A DNA stretch of 64,000 bases from Pseudorhodoferax sp. Leaf274 (GTDB lineage: Bacteria; Pseudomonadota; Gammaproteobacteria; Burkholderiales; Burkholderiaceae_C): positions 276,518 to 340,517 of the forward strand of contig NZ_LMNA01000026.1 of the NCBI RefSeq assembly GCF_001422445.1, written 5' to 3'. Positions 16,632 through 24,497 of the stretch are shown here, in pieces. The notes under the pieces were generated by a model. The model ran no database searches and was not told the DNA's origin. It saw nothing but the letters and a program-made list of their open reading frames with translations. The number at the start of each line of letters is the position of its first letter. The first letter of the stretch is position 1. The position numbers and the translations under genes are program-made.

Positions 16632-18782
16632 ATGTCCATGCCACCACGCCCCGCCCACACCGCCCTTGCCCTGCTGCTGGCCGCCAGCGCCGCCGTGGCC
16701 GCGCCGGCGGCGCTGGCCGACGCCGCCGTGGTGACCACGCCCCAGGTGCGGGCCGAGCTCGTGGCGCTGGCGCCCCAGGGCGTGGCGCCGGGCCAGCCGG
16801 TCTGGGTCGGGCTGTCGATCACGCACAAGCCCGAGTGGCACACCTACTGGAAGAACCCAGGGGATTCGGGCCTGCCGACCGAACTGCGCTGGCAGCTGCC
16901 GGCCGGCGTGCAGGCCGGCGACATCGCCTGGCCCGTGCCGCACAAGATCCCGATCGGCCCGCTGGCCAACTACGGCTACGAGAACACCGTGCTGCTGCCC
17001 GTGCCACTGACCGTGGGCCCCGGTTTCCAGGCCACGGGCGGGCAGATGCAGGTCAAGCTCAGCGCGTCCTGGCTGGTCTGCCGCAAGGAATGCATCCCTG
17101 AGGAAGGCGAGTTCACGCTGGACCTGCCCGTGCAGGGCGCCACGGCCCTGCACCAGGCTGCATTCGATGCGGCGGCCGCCGCCCATCCGCAGGCGCTGCC
17201 CGCGGGCAGCACGGCGGAGATCGTCGACGGCAAGACGCTGGCCGTTTCGGTGCGCGGCCTGCCCGCCACGCTGCAGGGCAAGACACTGGAGTTCTTCCCC
17301 GAAACGGCCGAAGTGATCGAGACCGCAGGCGCCTGGACGCAGGCCTGGGACGGCGCGGTCTGGACCGCGCGCGTGCCGCTGTCGGCCCAGCGCAGCCAGA
17401 GCCCGGAGCGGATGCCCGTGGTGCTGGCGCTGGGCGCCGACGGCAACCGCCAGGCCTGGCGTGCCGAAGCCGCGGTGGCCGGCCCCTGGCCGCAGGGCGC
17501 GGCCGTGGCCACCGTCTCCCCGGCGCTGACGGCCGCGCTGGAGGCCAACGCCACGGCCACGCCGGTCGACGCGGGCCGGCCCATCGGACTCATCGCCGCG
17601 CTGGCCGGTGCGCTGCTGGGCGGGCTGATCCTGAACTTCATGCCCTGCGTGTTTCCGGTGCTGGCCATCAAGATGCTGGGCTTTGCGCGCCACGCCGGCC
17701 AACAGCGTGCGCTGCGCGTGCACGGCCTGGCCTACAGCGCCGGCGTGGTGCTCTCGTTCGTGGCGCTGGCCGGCCTGCTGCTGGGCCTGCGCGCGGCCGG
17801 TGAGCAGCTGGGCTGGGGCTTTCAGCTGCAGTCGCCCGGCGTGGTGGCGGCGCTGGCCGTGCTGTTCACGCTGCTGGGGTTGAACCTGGCGGGGCTGTTC
17901 GAGTTCGGCCAGCTGCTGCCCTCGCGGCTGGCCTCGGCGCAGGCGCGCAACCCCACGGCGGACGCCTTCCTGTCCGGCGTGCTCGCCGTGGCCATCGCCT
18001 CGCCCTGCACGGCGCCGTTCATGGGCGCCTCCATGGGCTTGGCCGTGGGCCTGCCGACGGCCCAGGCCCTGCTGGTGTTCGCGGTGCTGGGCCTGGGCAT
18101 GGCCCTGCCCTTCCTGCTGGCCAGCCTGGTGCCGGCCGCGGTGCGCTGGCTGCCGCGGCCAGGCCCTTGGATGGACGTGTTCCGCCGCTGCATGGCCTTC
18201 CCGATGTTCGCCACCGTGGCCTGGCTGGTCTGGGTGCTGGGCCAGCAGACCGGCATCGACGGCGCCGCCGCGCTGCTGCTGCTGCTCGTGGCGCTGGCCG
18301 CCGTGGTCTGGGCACTGGGCCTGGCCGGGCGCGCGCGCCTGGTCATGGGTGCGCTGGCACTGGGGCTGGCCGCCGGCATGCTGGGGCTGTTCGGCCCGGC
18401 TGTGCTGCGGCCGGTGGAGGCCGCACCCGTGGCGCAGGCCGGTGCGCGCTGGCAGCCCTGGGCGCCCGAGCAGGTCCAGCAGGCGCTGGCACAGGGCCGG
18501 CCCGTGTTCGTGGACTTCACGGCCGCCTGGTGCGTGACCTGCCAGTACAACAAGCGCACGGCGCTGGCCGACAAGAGCGTGCTGTCCGACCTGCAGACCA
18601 AGAACGTGCAGCTGCTCACGGCCGACTGGACGCGGCGCGACCCGGCCATCACGGCCGCGCTGCGCGCGCTGGGCCGCAGCGGCGTGCCGGTCTACGTGCT
18701 GTACCGCCAGGGCAGCGCGCCGGTGGTGCTGTCCGAGATCCTGAGCGTGGCCGAACTGCGCGCGGCCATCGCGACCCTGTGA
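16632..18782 (+). CDS. Protein-disulfide reductase, DsbD/ScsB-like
   Basis: A 716-residue membrane electron carrier moving reducing power from cytoplasmic thioredoxin to periplasmic partners. In order: a signal peptide (to about residue 29), a large periplasmic DsbC-like domain with a CRKEC pair (Cys150/Cys154), eight or so membrane spans with the redox cysteines in MPCVFP (Cys339) and SPCTAPF (Cys459), and a C-terminal thioredoxin domain with CVTC (634-637). The long N-terminal domain is more like ScsB than classical DsbD. The start is at MSMPPRP next to a proper signal peptide. An upstream ATG at 16578, overlapping the alaX stop, would add 18 mostly polar residues. The redoxin gene downstream is a likely partner. 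Confidence 0.9.
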   Translation: MSMPPRPAHTALALLLAASAAVAAPAALADAAVVTTPQVRAELVALAPQGVAPGQPVWVGLSITHKPEWHTYWKNPGDSGLPTELRWQLPAGVQAGDIAWPVPHKIPIGPLANYGYENTVLLPVPLTVGPGFQATGGQMQVKLSASWLVCRKECIPEEGEFTLDLPVQGATALHQAAFDAAAAAHPQALPAGSTAEIVDGKTLAVSVRGLPATLQGKTLEFFPETAEVIETAGAWTQAWDGAVWTARVPLSAQRSQSPERMPVVLALGADGNRQAWRAEAAVAGPWPQGAAVATVSPALTAALEANATATPVDAGRPIGLIAALAGALLGGLILNFMPCVFPVLAIKMLGFARHAGQQRALRVHGLAYSAGVVLSFVALAGLLLGLRAAGEQLGWGFQLQSPGVVAALAVLFTLLGLNLAGLFEFGQLLPSRLASAQARNPTADAFLSGVLAVAIASPCTAPFMGASMGLAVGLPTAQALLVFAVLGLGMALPFLLASLVPAAVRWLPRPGPWMDVFRRCMAFPMFATVAWLVWVLGQQTGIDGAAALLLLLVALAAVVWALGLAGRARLVMGALALGLAAGMLGLFGPAVLRPVEAAPVAQAGARWQPWAPEQVQQALAQGRPVFVDFTAAWCVTCQYNKRTALADKSVLSDLQTKNVQLLTADWTRRDPAITAALRALGRSGVPVYVLYRQGSAPVVLSEILSVAELRAAIATL

Positions 18783-18861
18783 GCGCCGCCGGCGCCGCCC
18801 CCAGGTGCCCGGCACCGCAGCGCGAAGCCATTCCTTGATCCACACCGAAGGAGCCGATCCG

Positions 18862-19509
18862 ATGCCATCCCCGATCCGAACCCTCCGCCCCCGCGTGCAG
18901 CGCCGCGCCGCTCTGCTGTCGCTCGCCGCCTGCGCCACGCTGCTGGCGGGCACCGTACAGGCGGCCGCCGCCGTCGGCCAGCCCGCCCCCGCCTTCACGC
19001 TGACCGACACCAGCGGCAAGACGCGCACGCTGGCCGAGTTCAAGGGCAAGACCGTGGTGCTGGAATGGACCAACCCGGGCTGCCCCTTCGTGCGCAAGCA
19101 CTACGACAGCGCCAACATGCCCGGCCTGCAAAAGGAGTTCACGGGCAAGGACGTGGTCTGGCTGGCCGTCAACTCGACCGAGAAGGCCGCGTCCGACTAC
19201 CTGGCGCCGCGCGCGCTGGCCGGCTGGATACAGGGCAAGTCCGGCGCGCCTACGGCCACGTTGATGGACGAGGAAGGCACGGTGGGCAAGGCCTACGGCG
19301 CGCGCACCACGCCGCACATGTACATCGTCAACCCGCAGGGCACGCTGGTGTACGCCGGCGGCATCGACTCCATCGCCTCGGCCCGCGCCAGCGACATCCA
19401 GGCCGCCACCAATTACGTGCGCCAGGGCTTGAACGAAACGCTGGCCGGCAAGCCCATCAGCCAGGCGCAGACACAGCCCTACGGCTGCACGATCAAGTAC
19501 AAGAGTTGA
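18862..19509 (+). CDS. Exported redoxin / peroxiredoxin-like protein
   Basis: A 215-residue protein with an Arg-rich N-terminus followed by a hydrophobic stretch (LLSLAACATLLAGTVQAAAA), so it is exported. The AhpC/TSA-like thioredoxin fold carries a single active-site Cys in NPGCPFVRKHY instead of CxxC, and a second Cys near the end (PYGCTIKY) that could be the resolving residue. In Caulobacter a ScsB-type reductase was reported to feed an envelope peroxiredoxin, and this adjacent pair fits that scheme. AAGGAG lies 8 bases before the start. The gap to the reductase is 79 bases. Confidence 0.85.
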   Translation: MPSPIRTLRPRVQRRAALLSLAACATLLAGTVQAAAAVGQPAPAFTLTDTSGKTRTLAEFKGKTVVLEWTNPGCPFVRKHYDSANMPGLQKEFTGKDVVWLAVNSTEKAASDYLAPRALAGWIQGKSGAPTATLMDEEGTVGKAYGARTTPHMYIVNPQGTLVYAGGIDSIASARASDIQAATNYVRQGLNETLAGKPISQAQTQPYGCTIKYKS

Positions 19510-19607
19510 GCCAGACCGGCGGCGGCAGCGACAGGCCGGCGTCAGCGGCGGCTGTTAGCATCGCCCGCCGCTTTCGCCGGGGCGCGCAAAGCGCCCATCC
19601 ACCCGCC

Positions 19608-20162
19608 ATGTTGTCCGGCCCCTACGCCGCCTTGTCTTCGCGACGCCGCCGGCCGGCCGGCCTGGCCCTGTGCGTGCTGCTGGCGCTCGGCCTGGCCGCG
19701 CCGGCCACGGGGCAGCACGCCGGACTGGACCTGCGCGAGACCGTGACGCGTGTGCTGGCCTACACGCGCTGGCCGGTGGCCCCCGACCCCTTGCGCGTGT
19801 GCTTCGTGGGTACCAGCCCCCATGCCGAGCGCCTTCGGCAACAGGGCATCGCCTGGCCGGGCGGCCCCGTGCTGCTGCTGCGGCCCGATCCCGCGCGGCC
19901 CGTGTCTGCGCAATGCGACGCGCTGTACATCGGTGCGCTCGACACGCCCCAATGGCAGCAGCTTGCGCAGGAACTGGAGGGCCAGCCCGTGCTGACGCTG
20001 TGCGAGCGCTCCAGCCCATGCCTGGCCAACGGCATGGTGCGGCTGGATATCGACCCCGCCGGCGTGCCCGTGCGCTTCGAGATCAACCTCGATGCGCTGG
20101 CCCGCGGCAAGGTGCGCATCCACCCGCAGGTGCTGCGCCTGGGCCAGGAGCGCAAGCCATGA
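19608..20162 (+). CDS. yfiR: YfiR-family periplasmic regulator of a diguanylate cyclase
   Basis: A 184-residue exported protein (signal peptide to about residue 37, ending ATGQ). The YfiR/DUF4154 fold shows LDLRETVTRVLAYTRWP, the RVCFVG strand, and a C-terminal VRFEINLDALARGKVRIHPQVL block in which YfiR proteins typically end. Four mature cysteines (RVCF, AQCD, LCERSSPC) match the two-disulfide pattern of YfiR. In Pseudomonas, YfiR binds YfiN in the periplasm and keeps it off, and loss of its disulfides releases the cyclase. Its stop overlaps the yfiN start (ATGA), and yfiN and yfiB follow. Confidence 0.87.
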   Translation: MLSGPYAALSSRRRRPAGLALCVLLALGLAAPATGQHAGLDLRETVTRVLAYTRWPVAPDPLRVCFVGTSPHAERLRQQGIAWPGGPVLLLRPDPARPVSAQCDALYIGALDTPQWQQLAQELEGQPVLTLCERSSPCLANGMVRLDIDPAGVPVRFEINLDALARGKVRIHPQVLRLGQERKP

Positions 20163-21457
20163 ACGAACGACCGCGCGCACCGCAGGCCGGCGGCACCGAA
20201 CCCGTGCGCCGCAGCCTGCTGCACACCCTGCGGAGCGCCCACGTGCGGGTGGCCAGCATCAGCATGGCCGCCGTCGGCCTGGCCTTGTTGCTGGCGGCCG
20301 TGCTGGCGCTGCGCACCTACGCCAACAACCACCTGGAACTGGTGGCGCGCTCCATCGCCTACTCGGTCGAGGCGGCCGTGGTGTTCAACGACCGGGTGGC
20401 CGTCATGGAGCAGCTGGCGGTCATCGCCCAGCGCGAATCGCTGCGCGAGGCCGAGCTGCGCGACCAGGCCGGCCACGTGCTGGCGCGCTACGTTCGCCCT
20501 GACGCGCAGAAGGCCGGCGAGCTGCTGGAGGCCGCCGGCGAGCCGCTGGGCCGCCTGCTGATGCCGGCCCCGACCGTCGCCCCCGTGCTGGACCGTGGCC
20601 GCACGATCGGCGAGGTGCGGCTGCGCGGCGACGGTGCGGTGTTCGCGCGCTTCCTGGCCACCGCCTCGGCCGGCATCGCGCTGTGCCTGGTGTTCGCCGG
20701 GCTGGGCCTGCGCCTGCTGTCGCGGCGCATCCAGCGCGACATCGTGGAGCCGGTGCAAGCCCTGATCGCCATGACCCACCAGGCCCGCGCGCAGCGCAGC
20801 ACCATGCAGCGCGCGCCGGCCTCGGGGATCGCCGAGTTCCACGCGCTGGGCGAGGACTTCAATGCGCTGCTGGTCGAGATCGAGACGCAGCAGGCCCAGC
20901 TGGCGCAGGAGAACCGCTCGCTGACGCACCTGGCCAACCACGACAGCCTGACCGGCCTGCACAACCGCGCCTACTTCAGCCGCCGGCTGGGCCGGGTCCT
21001 GCAGGACGCGCAAGTGCAGGGCGGCAACATCGCCGTGCTGTACATGGACAACGACCACTTCAAGCAGATCAACGACCACCATGGCCACGCCATCGGCGAC
21101 CTGCTGCTGGTCGAGGTGGCCGCGCGCATCCGCGCGCAGCTGCGCGAGGGCGACATCGTGGCGCGGCTGGGCGGCGACGAATTCGCGGTGCTGCTGGCCC
21201 CGGTACACCAGCCGCAGGACGCCCTGCGCATCGCCGACAAGATCAATGCCGCCGTGGCCGTGCCGCTGTCCGAGCGGCACGAGCGCATCGTGCCGTCGGT
21301 CAGCATCGGCATTGCCCTGTATCCCCAGCACGGACAGACCGCCGACCAGCTGTTGCGCGCGGCCGACCGTGCCATGTACGAAGCCAAGAAGAGGGGCCGC
21401 GGCACCAGTTGCCTGTTCGAAGGCGCCCACGTCGTGAGCGACGTCCCGGAGTTGTGA
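20159..21457 (+). CDS. yfiN: YfiN/TpbB-like membrane diguanylate cyclase
   Basis: A 432-residue inner-membrane enzyme that makes c-di-GMP from GTP. Span 1 lies near residues 35-55. A periplasmic PAS-like domain (about 56-160, with ARSIAYSVEAAVVFND typical of YfiN) follows. Span 2 is near 165-190, a HAMP-like linker near 190-250, and the GGDEF domain at 265-425. The catalytic motif GGDEF is intact at 338-342. The product-inhibition I-site RxxD (Arg329-Asp332) is present at the canonical five-residue distance. It starts inside the yfiR stop and ends one base into the yfiB start, so the three genes are translationally coupled. Confidence 0.93.
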   Translation: MNERPRAPQAGGTEPVRRSLLHTLRSAHVRVASISMAAVGLALLLAAVLALRTYANNHLELVARSIAYSVEAAVVFNDRVAVMEQLAVIAQRESLREAELRDQAGHVLARYVRPDAQKAGELLEAAGEPLGRLLMPAPTVAPVLDRGRTIGEVRLRGDGAVFARFLATASAGIALCLVFAGLGLRLLSRRIQRDIVEPVQALIAMTHQARAQRSTMQRAPASGIAEFHALGEDFNALLVEIETQQAQLAQENRSLTHLANHDSLTGLHNRAYFSRRLGRVLQDAQVQGGNIAVLYMDNDHFKQINDHHGHAIGDLLLVEVAARIRAQLREGDIVARLGGDEFAVLLAPVHQPQDALRIADKINAAVAVPLSERHERIVPSVSIGIALYPQHGQTADQLLRAADRAMYEAKKRGRGTSCLFEGAHVVSDVPEL

Positions 21458-21987
21458 TGGAACTGCATCGAATCGCCCCCCGCCGTGCCTGGCTGCTCGG
21501 CGCCGCATGGGGCAGCACCTGGCTGCTGGCGGCCTGCGCCGCACCGCCGCCGCCCGCTCCCGCGCCGGCCCCCGCGCCTGCATCGGCGCCCAGCCGGGAC
21601 GCGCAGCTGCGGGCGCTGGGCTTTCACGCCACCGACGAGGGCTGGGAGCTGTCCATCACCGGCCGGCTGCTGTTCGGCAGCGACTCCGACGCGCTGGACG
21701 CCGAAACCCAGGCCACGGCCGAGCAGCTCGGGCGCCAGCTGGCCCTGCTGGACATCGCGCGCGTGCGCGTCGAGGGCCACACCGACAGCACCGGCGGACA
21801 TGCCTACAACCAGGCGCTGTCGCTGCGGCGCGCGCAGGCCGTGCTGCGCGCCATGGTGGCGGCCGGGCTGCGCGGCGCGCAGATGCAGGCCATTGGCCTG
21901 GGCGAGGCCGCGCCCATGGGCGACAACCGCACGCCCGAACAACGGCAGCAAAACCGGCGCGTGGCCATCGTGCTGCCGGCGCACTGA
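21457..21987 (+). CDS. yfiB: YfiB-like OmpA-family lipoprotein
   Basis: A 176-residue outer-membrane lipoprotein. The signal sequence ends in a lipobox LLAACAA, followed by a flexible Ala/Pro linker (about residues 28-46). The peptidoglycan-binding OmpA_C domain (about 60-172) follows, with the hallmark VRVEGHTDSTGGHAYNQALS and QQNRRVAIVL. In the Yfi system it sequesters YfiR at the outer membrane and so activates YfiN. The start codon overlaps the yfiN stop by one base (TGATG). Confidence 0.9.
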   Translation: MELHRIAPRRAWLLGAAWGSTWLLAACAAPPPPAPAPAPAPASAPSRDAQLRALGFHATDEGWELSITGRLLFGSDSDALDAETQATAEQLGRQLALLDIARVRVEGHTDSTGGHAYNQALSLRRAQAVLRAMVAAGLRGAQMQAIGLGEAAPMGDNRTPEQRQQNRRVAIVLPAH

Positions 21988-22006
21988 ACCGGCAGGCCGG
22001 AGGGGC

Positions 22007-22720
22007 TCAGCGCGCGCCGAAGATCGCGGTGCCCACGCGCACCAGCGTGCTGCCCGCGTCGATGGCGGCCTCCAGGTCGGCCGTCATGCCCATCGACAAG
22101 GTGTCGAAAGCGGGCCCGCCGATGCCGGCCGTGCGCACCTGCTCGAACAGGGCCCGCGCGCGCGCATGCACGGCACGCTGCGCGGCGAAGCCGGCCACGG
22201 GCTCGGGAATGGTCATCAGCCCGCGCAGCACCAGCCGCGGCAAGGCCGCCACCGCGCGCGCCAGCGCCAGCGCCTCCTCGGGCGCGACGCCGGACTTGCT
22301 GGCCCCGCCGTCGATGTTGACCTGGATGCAGACCTGCAGCGGCGCCAGTTCGGCCGGCCGCTGCTCGGCCAGCCGCTCGGCGATCTTGAGCCGGTCCACG
22401 CTGTGCACCCAGTCGAAGTGGGCGGCGACCACCCGGGTCTTGTTGCTCTGCAGCGGCCCGATCAGGTGCCACACCACCTGCGCCGGGCGGCCACCCTCGG
22501 CCTCCCAGGCGCGCAGCGCCTCGATCTTCTGGACGCCTTCCTGCACGTAGTTCTCGCCGAAGGCGACCTGGCCACCCGCCATGGCGTCCAGCACGTTGGC
22601 CAGCGGCATGGTCTTGGAGACGGCCAGCAGCTGCACGCTGTCCGCAGGCCGCCCGGCCTGCGCGCAGGCTGTGGCGATGCGGTCACGCACTTGCTGGAGA
22701 TTGTTACGTATGCTCGTCAT
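22007..22720 (-). CDS. yggS: YggS-family pyridoxal-phosphate homeostasis protein
   Basis: A 237-residue PLP-binding protein (PLPBP/PROSC family) that buffers pyridoxal phosphate and affects amino-acid pools. It has a TIM-barrel fold like the alanine racemase N-domain. The PLP-anchoring Lys sits in LLAVSKTMPL, with GENYVQE, WHLIGPLQSNK, HSVDRLKIAE and GLMTIPEP also conserved. The length is normal for the family. It is divergent from pilT with a 40-base gap, the usual neighbourhood in proteobacteria. Confidence 0.93.
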   Translation of the reverse strand: MTSIRNNLQQVRDRIATACAQAGRPADSVQLLAVSKTMPLANVLDAMAGGQVAFGENYVQEGVQKIEALRAWEAEGGRPAQVVWHLIGPLQSNKTRVVAAHFDWVHSVDRLKIAERLAEQRPAELAPLQVCIQVNIDGGASKSGVAPEEALALARAVAALPRLVLRGLMTIPEPVAGFAAQRAVHARARALFEQVRTAGIGGPAFDTLSMGMTADLEAAIDAGSTLVRVGTAIFGAR

Positions 22721-22760
22721 AATTCGTTAAGCAAGCGTACCAAATCCCGCAAGGACTCCC

Positions 22761-23804
22761 GTGGACATCACCCAGCTGCTGGCCTTTACGGTCAAGAACA
22801 AGGCTTCGGATCTGCACCTGTCTGCCGGCCTGCCGCCGATGATCCGCGTGCACGGCGACGTGCGCCGCATCAACGTGGATCCGCTGGACCACAAGACGGT
22901 GCATGGCATGGTGTACGACATCATGAGCGACAGCCAGCGCAAGCACTTCGAGGAGTTCCTGGAGATCGACTTCTCGTTCGAGATCGAGGGCCTGTCGCGC
23001 TTCCGGGTCAACGCCTTCAACCACAACCGCGGCGCCGGTGCGGTGCTGCGCACGATTCCTTCGAAGATCCTGACGCTGGAGCAGCTCAACGCGCCGCGCA
23101 TCTTCGGCGAACTGGCACTCAAGCCGCGCGGCCTGGTGCTGGTGACGGGGCCCACCGGCTCGGGCAAGTCGACCACGCTGGCCGGCATGGTGAACCACCT
23201 CAACGAGAGCGAGTACGGCCACGTGCTGACGATCGAGGACCCGATCGAGTTCGTGCACGAGTCCAAGAAGTGCCTGGTCAACCAGCGCGAGGTGGGTCCG
23301 CACACGCTGTCGTTCGCGGCCGCACTGCGGTCGGCGCTGCGCGAGGACCCGGACGCGATCCTGGTGGGCGAATTGCGCGACCTGGAGACCATCCGCCTGG
23401 CCATGACCGCGGCGGAGACCGGCCACCTGGTGTTCGGCACGCTGCACACCTCCAGCGCGGCCAAGACGATCGACCGGATCATCGACGTGTTCCCGGCCGA
23501 GGAGAAGGAGATGGTGCGGGCCATGCTGTCCGAATCGCTGCAGGCGGTGATCTCGCAGACCCTGTGCAAGACCAAGGACGGCCAGGGCCGCGTGGCGGCG
23601 CACGAGATCATGCTGGGCACGCCCGCCATCCGCAACCTGATCCGCGAGGCCAAGGTGGCGCAGATGTACTCCACCATCCAGACCAGCCAGGCCGCCGGCA
23701 TGCAGACGCTGGACCAGAACCTGACCGACCTGGTGCGGCGCAACGTGATCTCGCCGGCCGAGGCGCGCGGCAAGGCGAAGACGCCCGAGAACTTCCCCGG
23801 ATGA
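22761..23804 (+). CDS. pilT: Type IV pilus retraction ATPase PilT
   Basis: A 347-residue hexameric AAA-like ATPase that depolymerises type IV pili for twitching. Walker A GPTGSGKSTTLAG, the Asp box LTIEDPIEFVH, Walker B AILVGELRDLET and the His box TGHLVFGTLHTSSA are intact. The retraction-specific AIRNLIRE motif (about residue 290) is also present. The start is GTG, with AAGGA just upstream. It is followed after 24 bases by a cyclic-nucleotide-binding protein and then pilU. Confidence 0.95.
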   Translation: MDITQLLAFTVKNKASDLHLSAGLPPMIRVHGDVRRINVDPLDHKTVHGMVYDIMSDSQRKHFEEFLEIDFSFEIEGLSRFRVNAFNHNRGAGAVLRTIPSKILTLEQLNAPRIFGELALKPRGLVLVTGPTGSGKSTTLAGMVNHLNESEYGHVLTIEDPIEFVHESKKCLVNQREVGPHTLSFAAALRSALREDPDAILVGELRDLETIRLAMTAAETGHLVFGTLHTSSAAKTIDRIIDVFPAEEKEMVRAMLSESLQAVISQTLCKTKDGQGRVAAHEIMLGTPAIRNLIREAKVAQMYSTIQTSQAAGMQTLDQNLTDLVRRNVISPAEARGKAKTPENFPG

Positions 23805-23828
23805 CGCCACAGCGCGGGAACGGCCGTC

Positions 23829-24497
23829 ATGCGTAGCTGGTTCGGTTCCCTGCGCGGCGCATCGCTGGCAACCGGCCGCCCGCCCGCCGGCGCCGAGCCG
23901 GGGCTGTTCGCCGCGGCGGCGCATGGCCTGGGCAGCGAAGAGGCGGTGATGGTGCCCTGGGAAACGCGGGCCGCCGAGGTCGGGGCGCGCAGCATTCCCT
24001 CCGGCACGGCCGTGGCCACGCTGCAGTCCCTGTGGGCACGCGACCGCAACATGTCGCGGCTGGACGCGCAGGACGTCGCGCAGATGGAGCGCTTCTTCCG
24101 CTTCGTGCGGGTCGGCAGCGGCCGGATCGTCATCCACCAGCACGAGTTCGGCAACTTCATGGTGGTGCTGCTCCAGGGCAGCATCGCGGTGGACCGGCGC
24201 CAACCCTGGGGCGAACTGCTGCGGCTGGCCGAGAGCCGGCCGGGCGACATCCTGGGCGAGATGTCGCTGCTGGACAGCGGCCAGCGTTTCTCCGCCTGCA
24301 CCACCTTGAGCGACTGCGAGATCGCCGCACTGCCCGCGGAAGGCATGGATGAGATGATGCGCAGCGACCCGCGGCTGGCGGCGGCGCTGATCGCCCTGCT
24401 GGCGCGCAAGCTATCGTTGCGACTGCGTGCCGTCAATGCACGCCTGAGCGACCGCCCGAACCAGGAACATCCGTATGGAACGCGACCAGGCCAGTAA
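23829..24497 (+). CDS. Cyclic nucleotide-binding domain protein between pilT and pilU
   Basis: A 222-residue cytoplasmic protein with no DNA-binding domain. The first 75 residues look disordered. A Crp-like cNMP-binding beta-roll spans about 85-190, with VLLQGSIAVDR and the phosphate-cassette start GEMSLLDSGQRFSA. Glu144 matches the ribose-contacting Glu of CRP. The phosphate-binding Arg is displaced by one residue (Arg153, followed by Phe), so cAMP binding is doubtful. A C-terminal helix follows. It overlaps the pilU start by 23 bases, so coupling with the motor genes is tight. A role in regulating pilus retraction is inferred only from this placement. Confidence 0.8.
   Translation: MRSWFGSLRGASLATGRPPAGAEPGLFAAAAHGLGSEEAVMVPWETRAAEVGARSIPSGTAVATLQSLWARDRNMSRLDAQDVAQMERFFRFVRVGSGRIVIHQHEFGNFMVVLLQGSIAVDRRQPWGELLRLAESRPGDILGEMSLLDSGQRFSACTTLSDCEIAALPAEGMDEMMRSDPRLAAALIALLARKLSLRLRAVNARLSDRPNQEHPYGTRPGQ

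Noticed and set aside
16266..19097. A 943-codon open frame opposite the DsbD/ScsB-like gene
   Set aside because: It is a shadow frame dominated by Gln/His/Arg. The plus-strand gene has all redox cysteines and membrane spans.
22691..22723. Promoter for pilT with -10 CATAAT
   Set aside because: No -35 hexamer lies at 16-18 bases. The available TTG-like hexamers give spacers of 11 or 21 bases.
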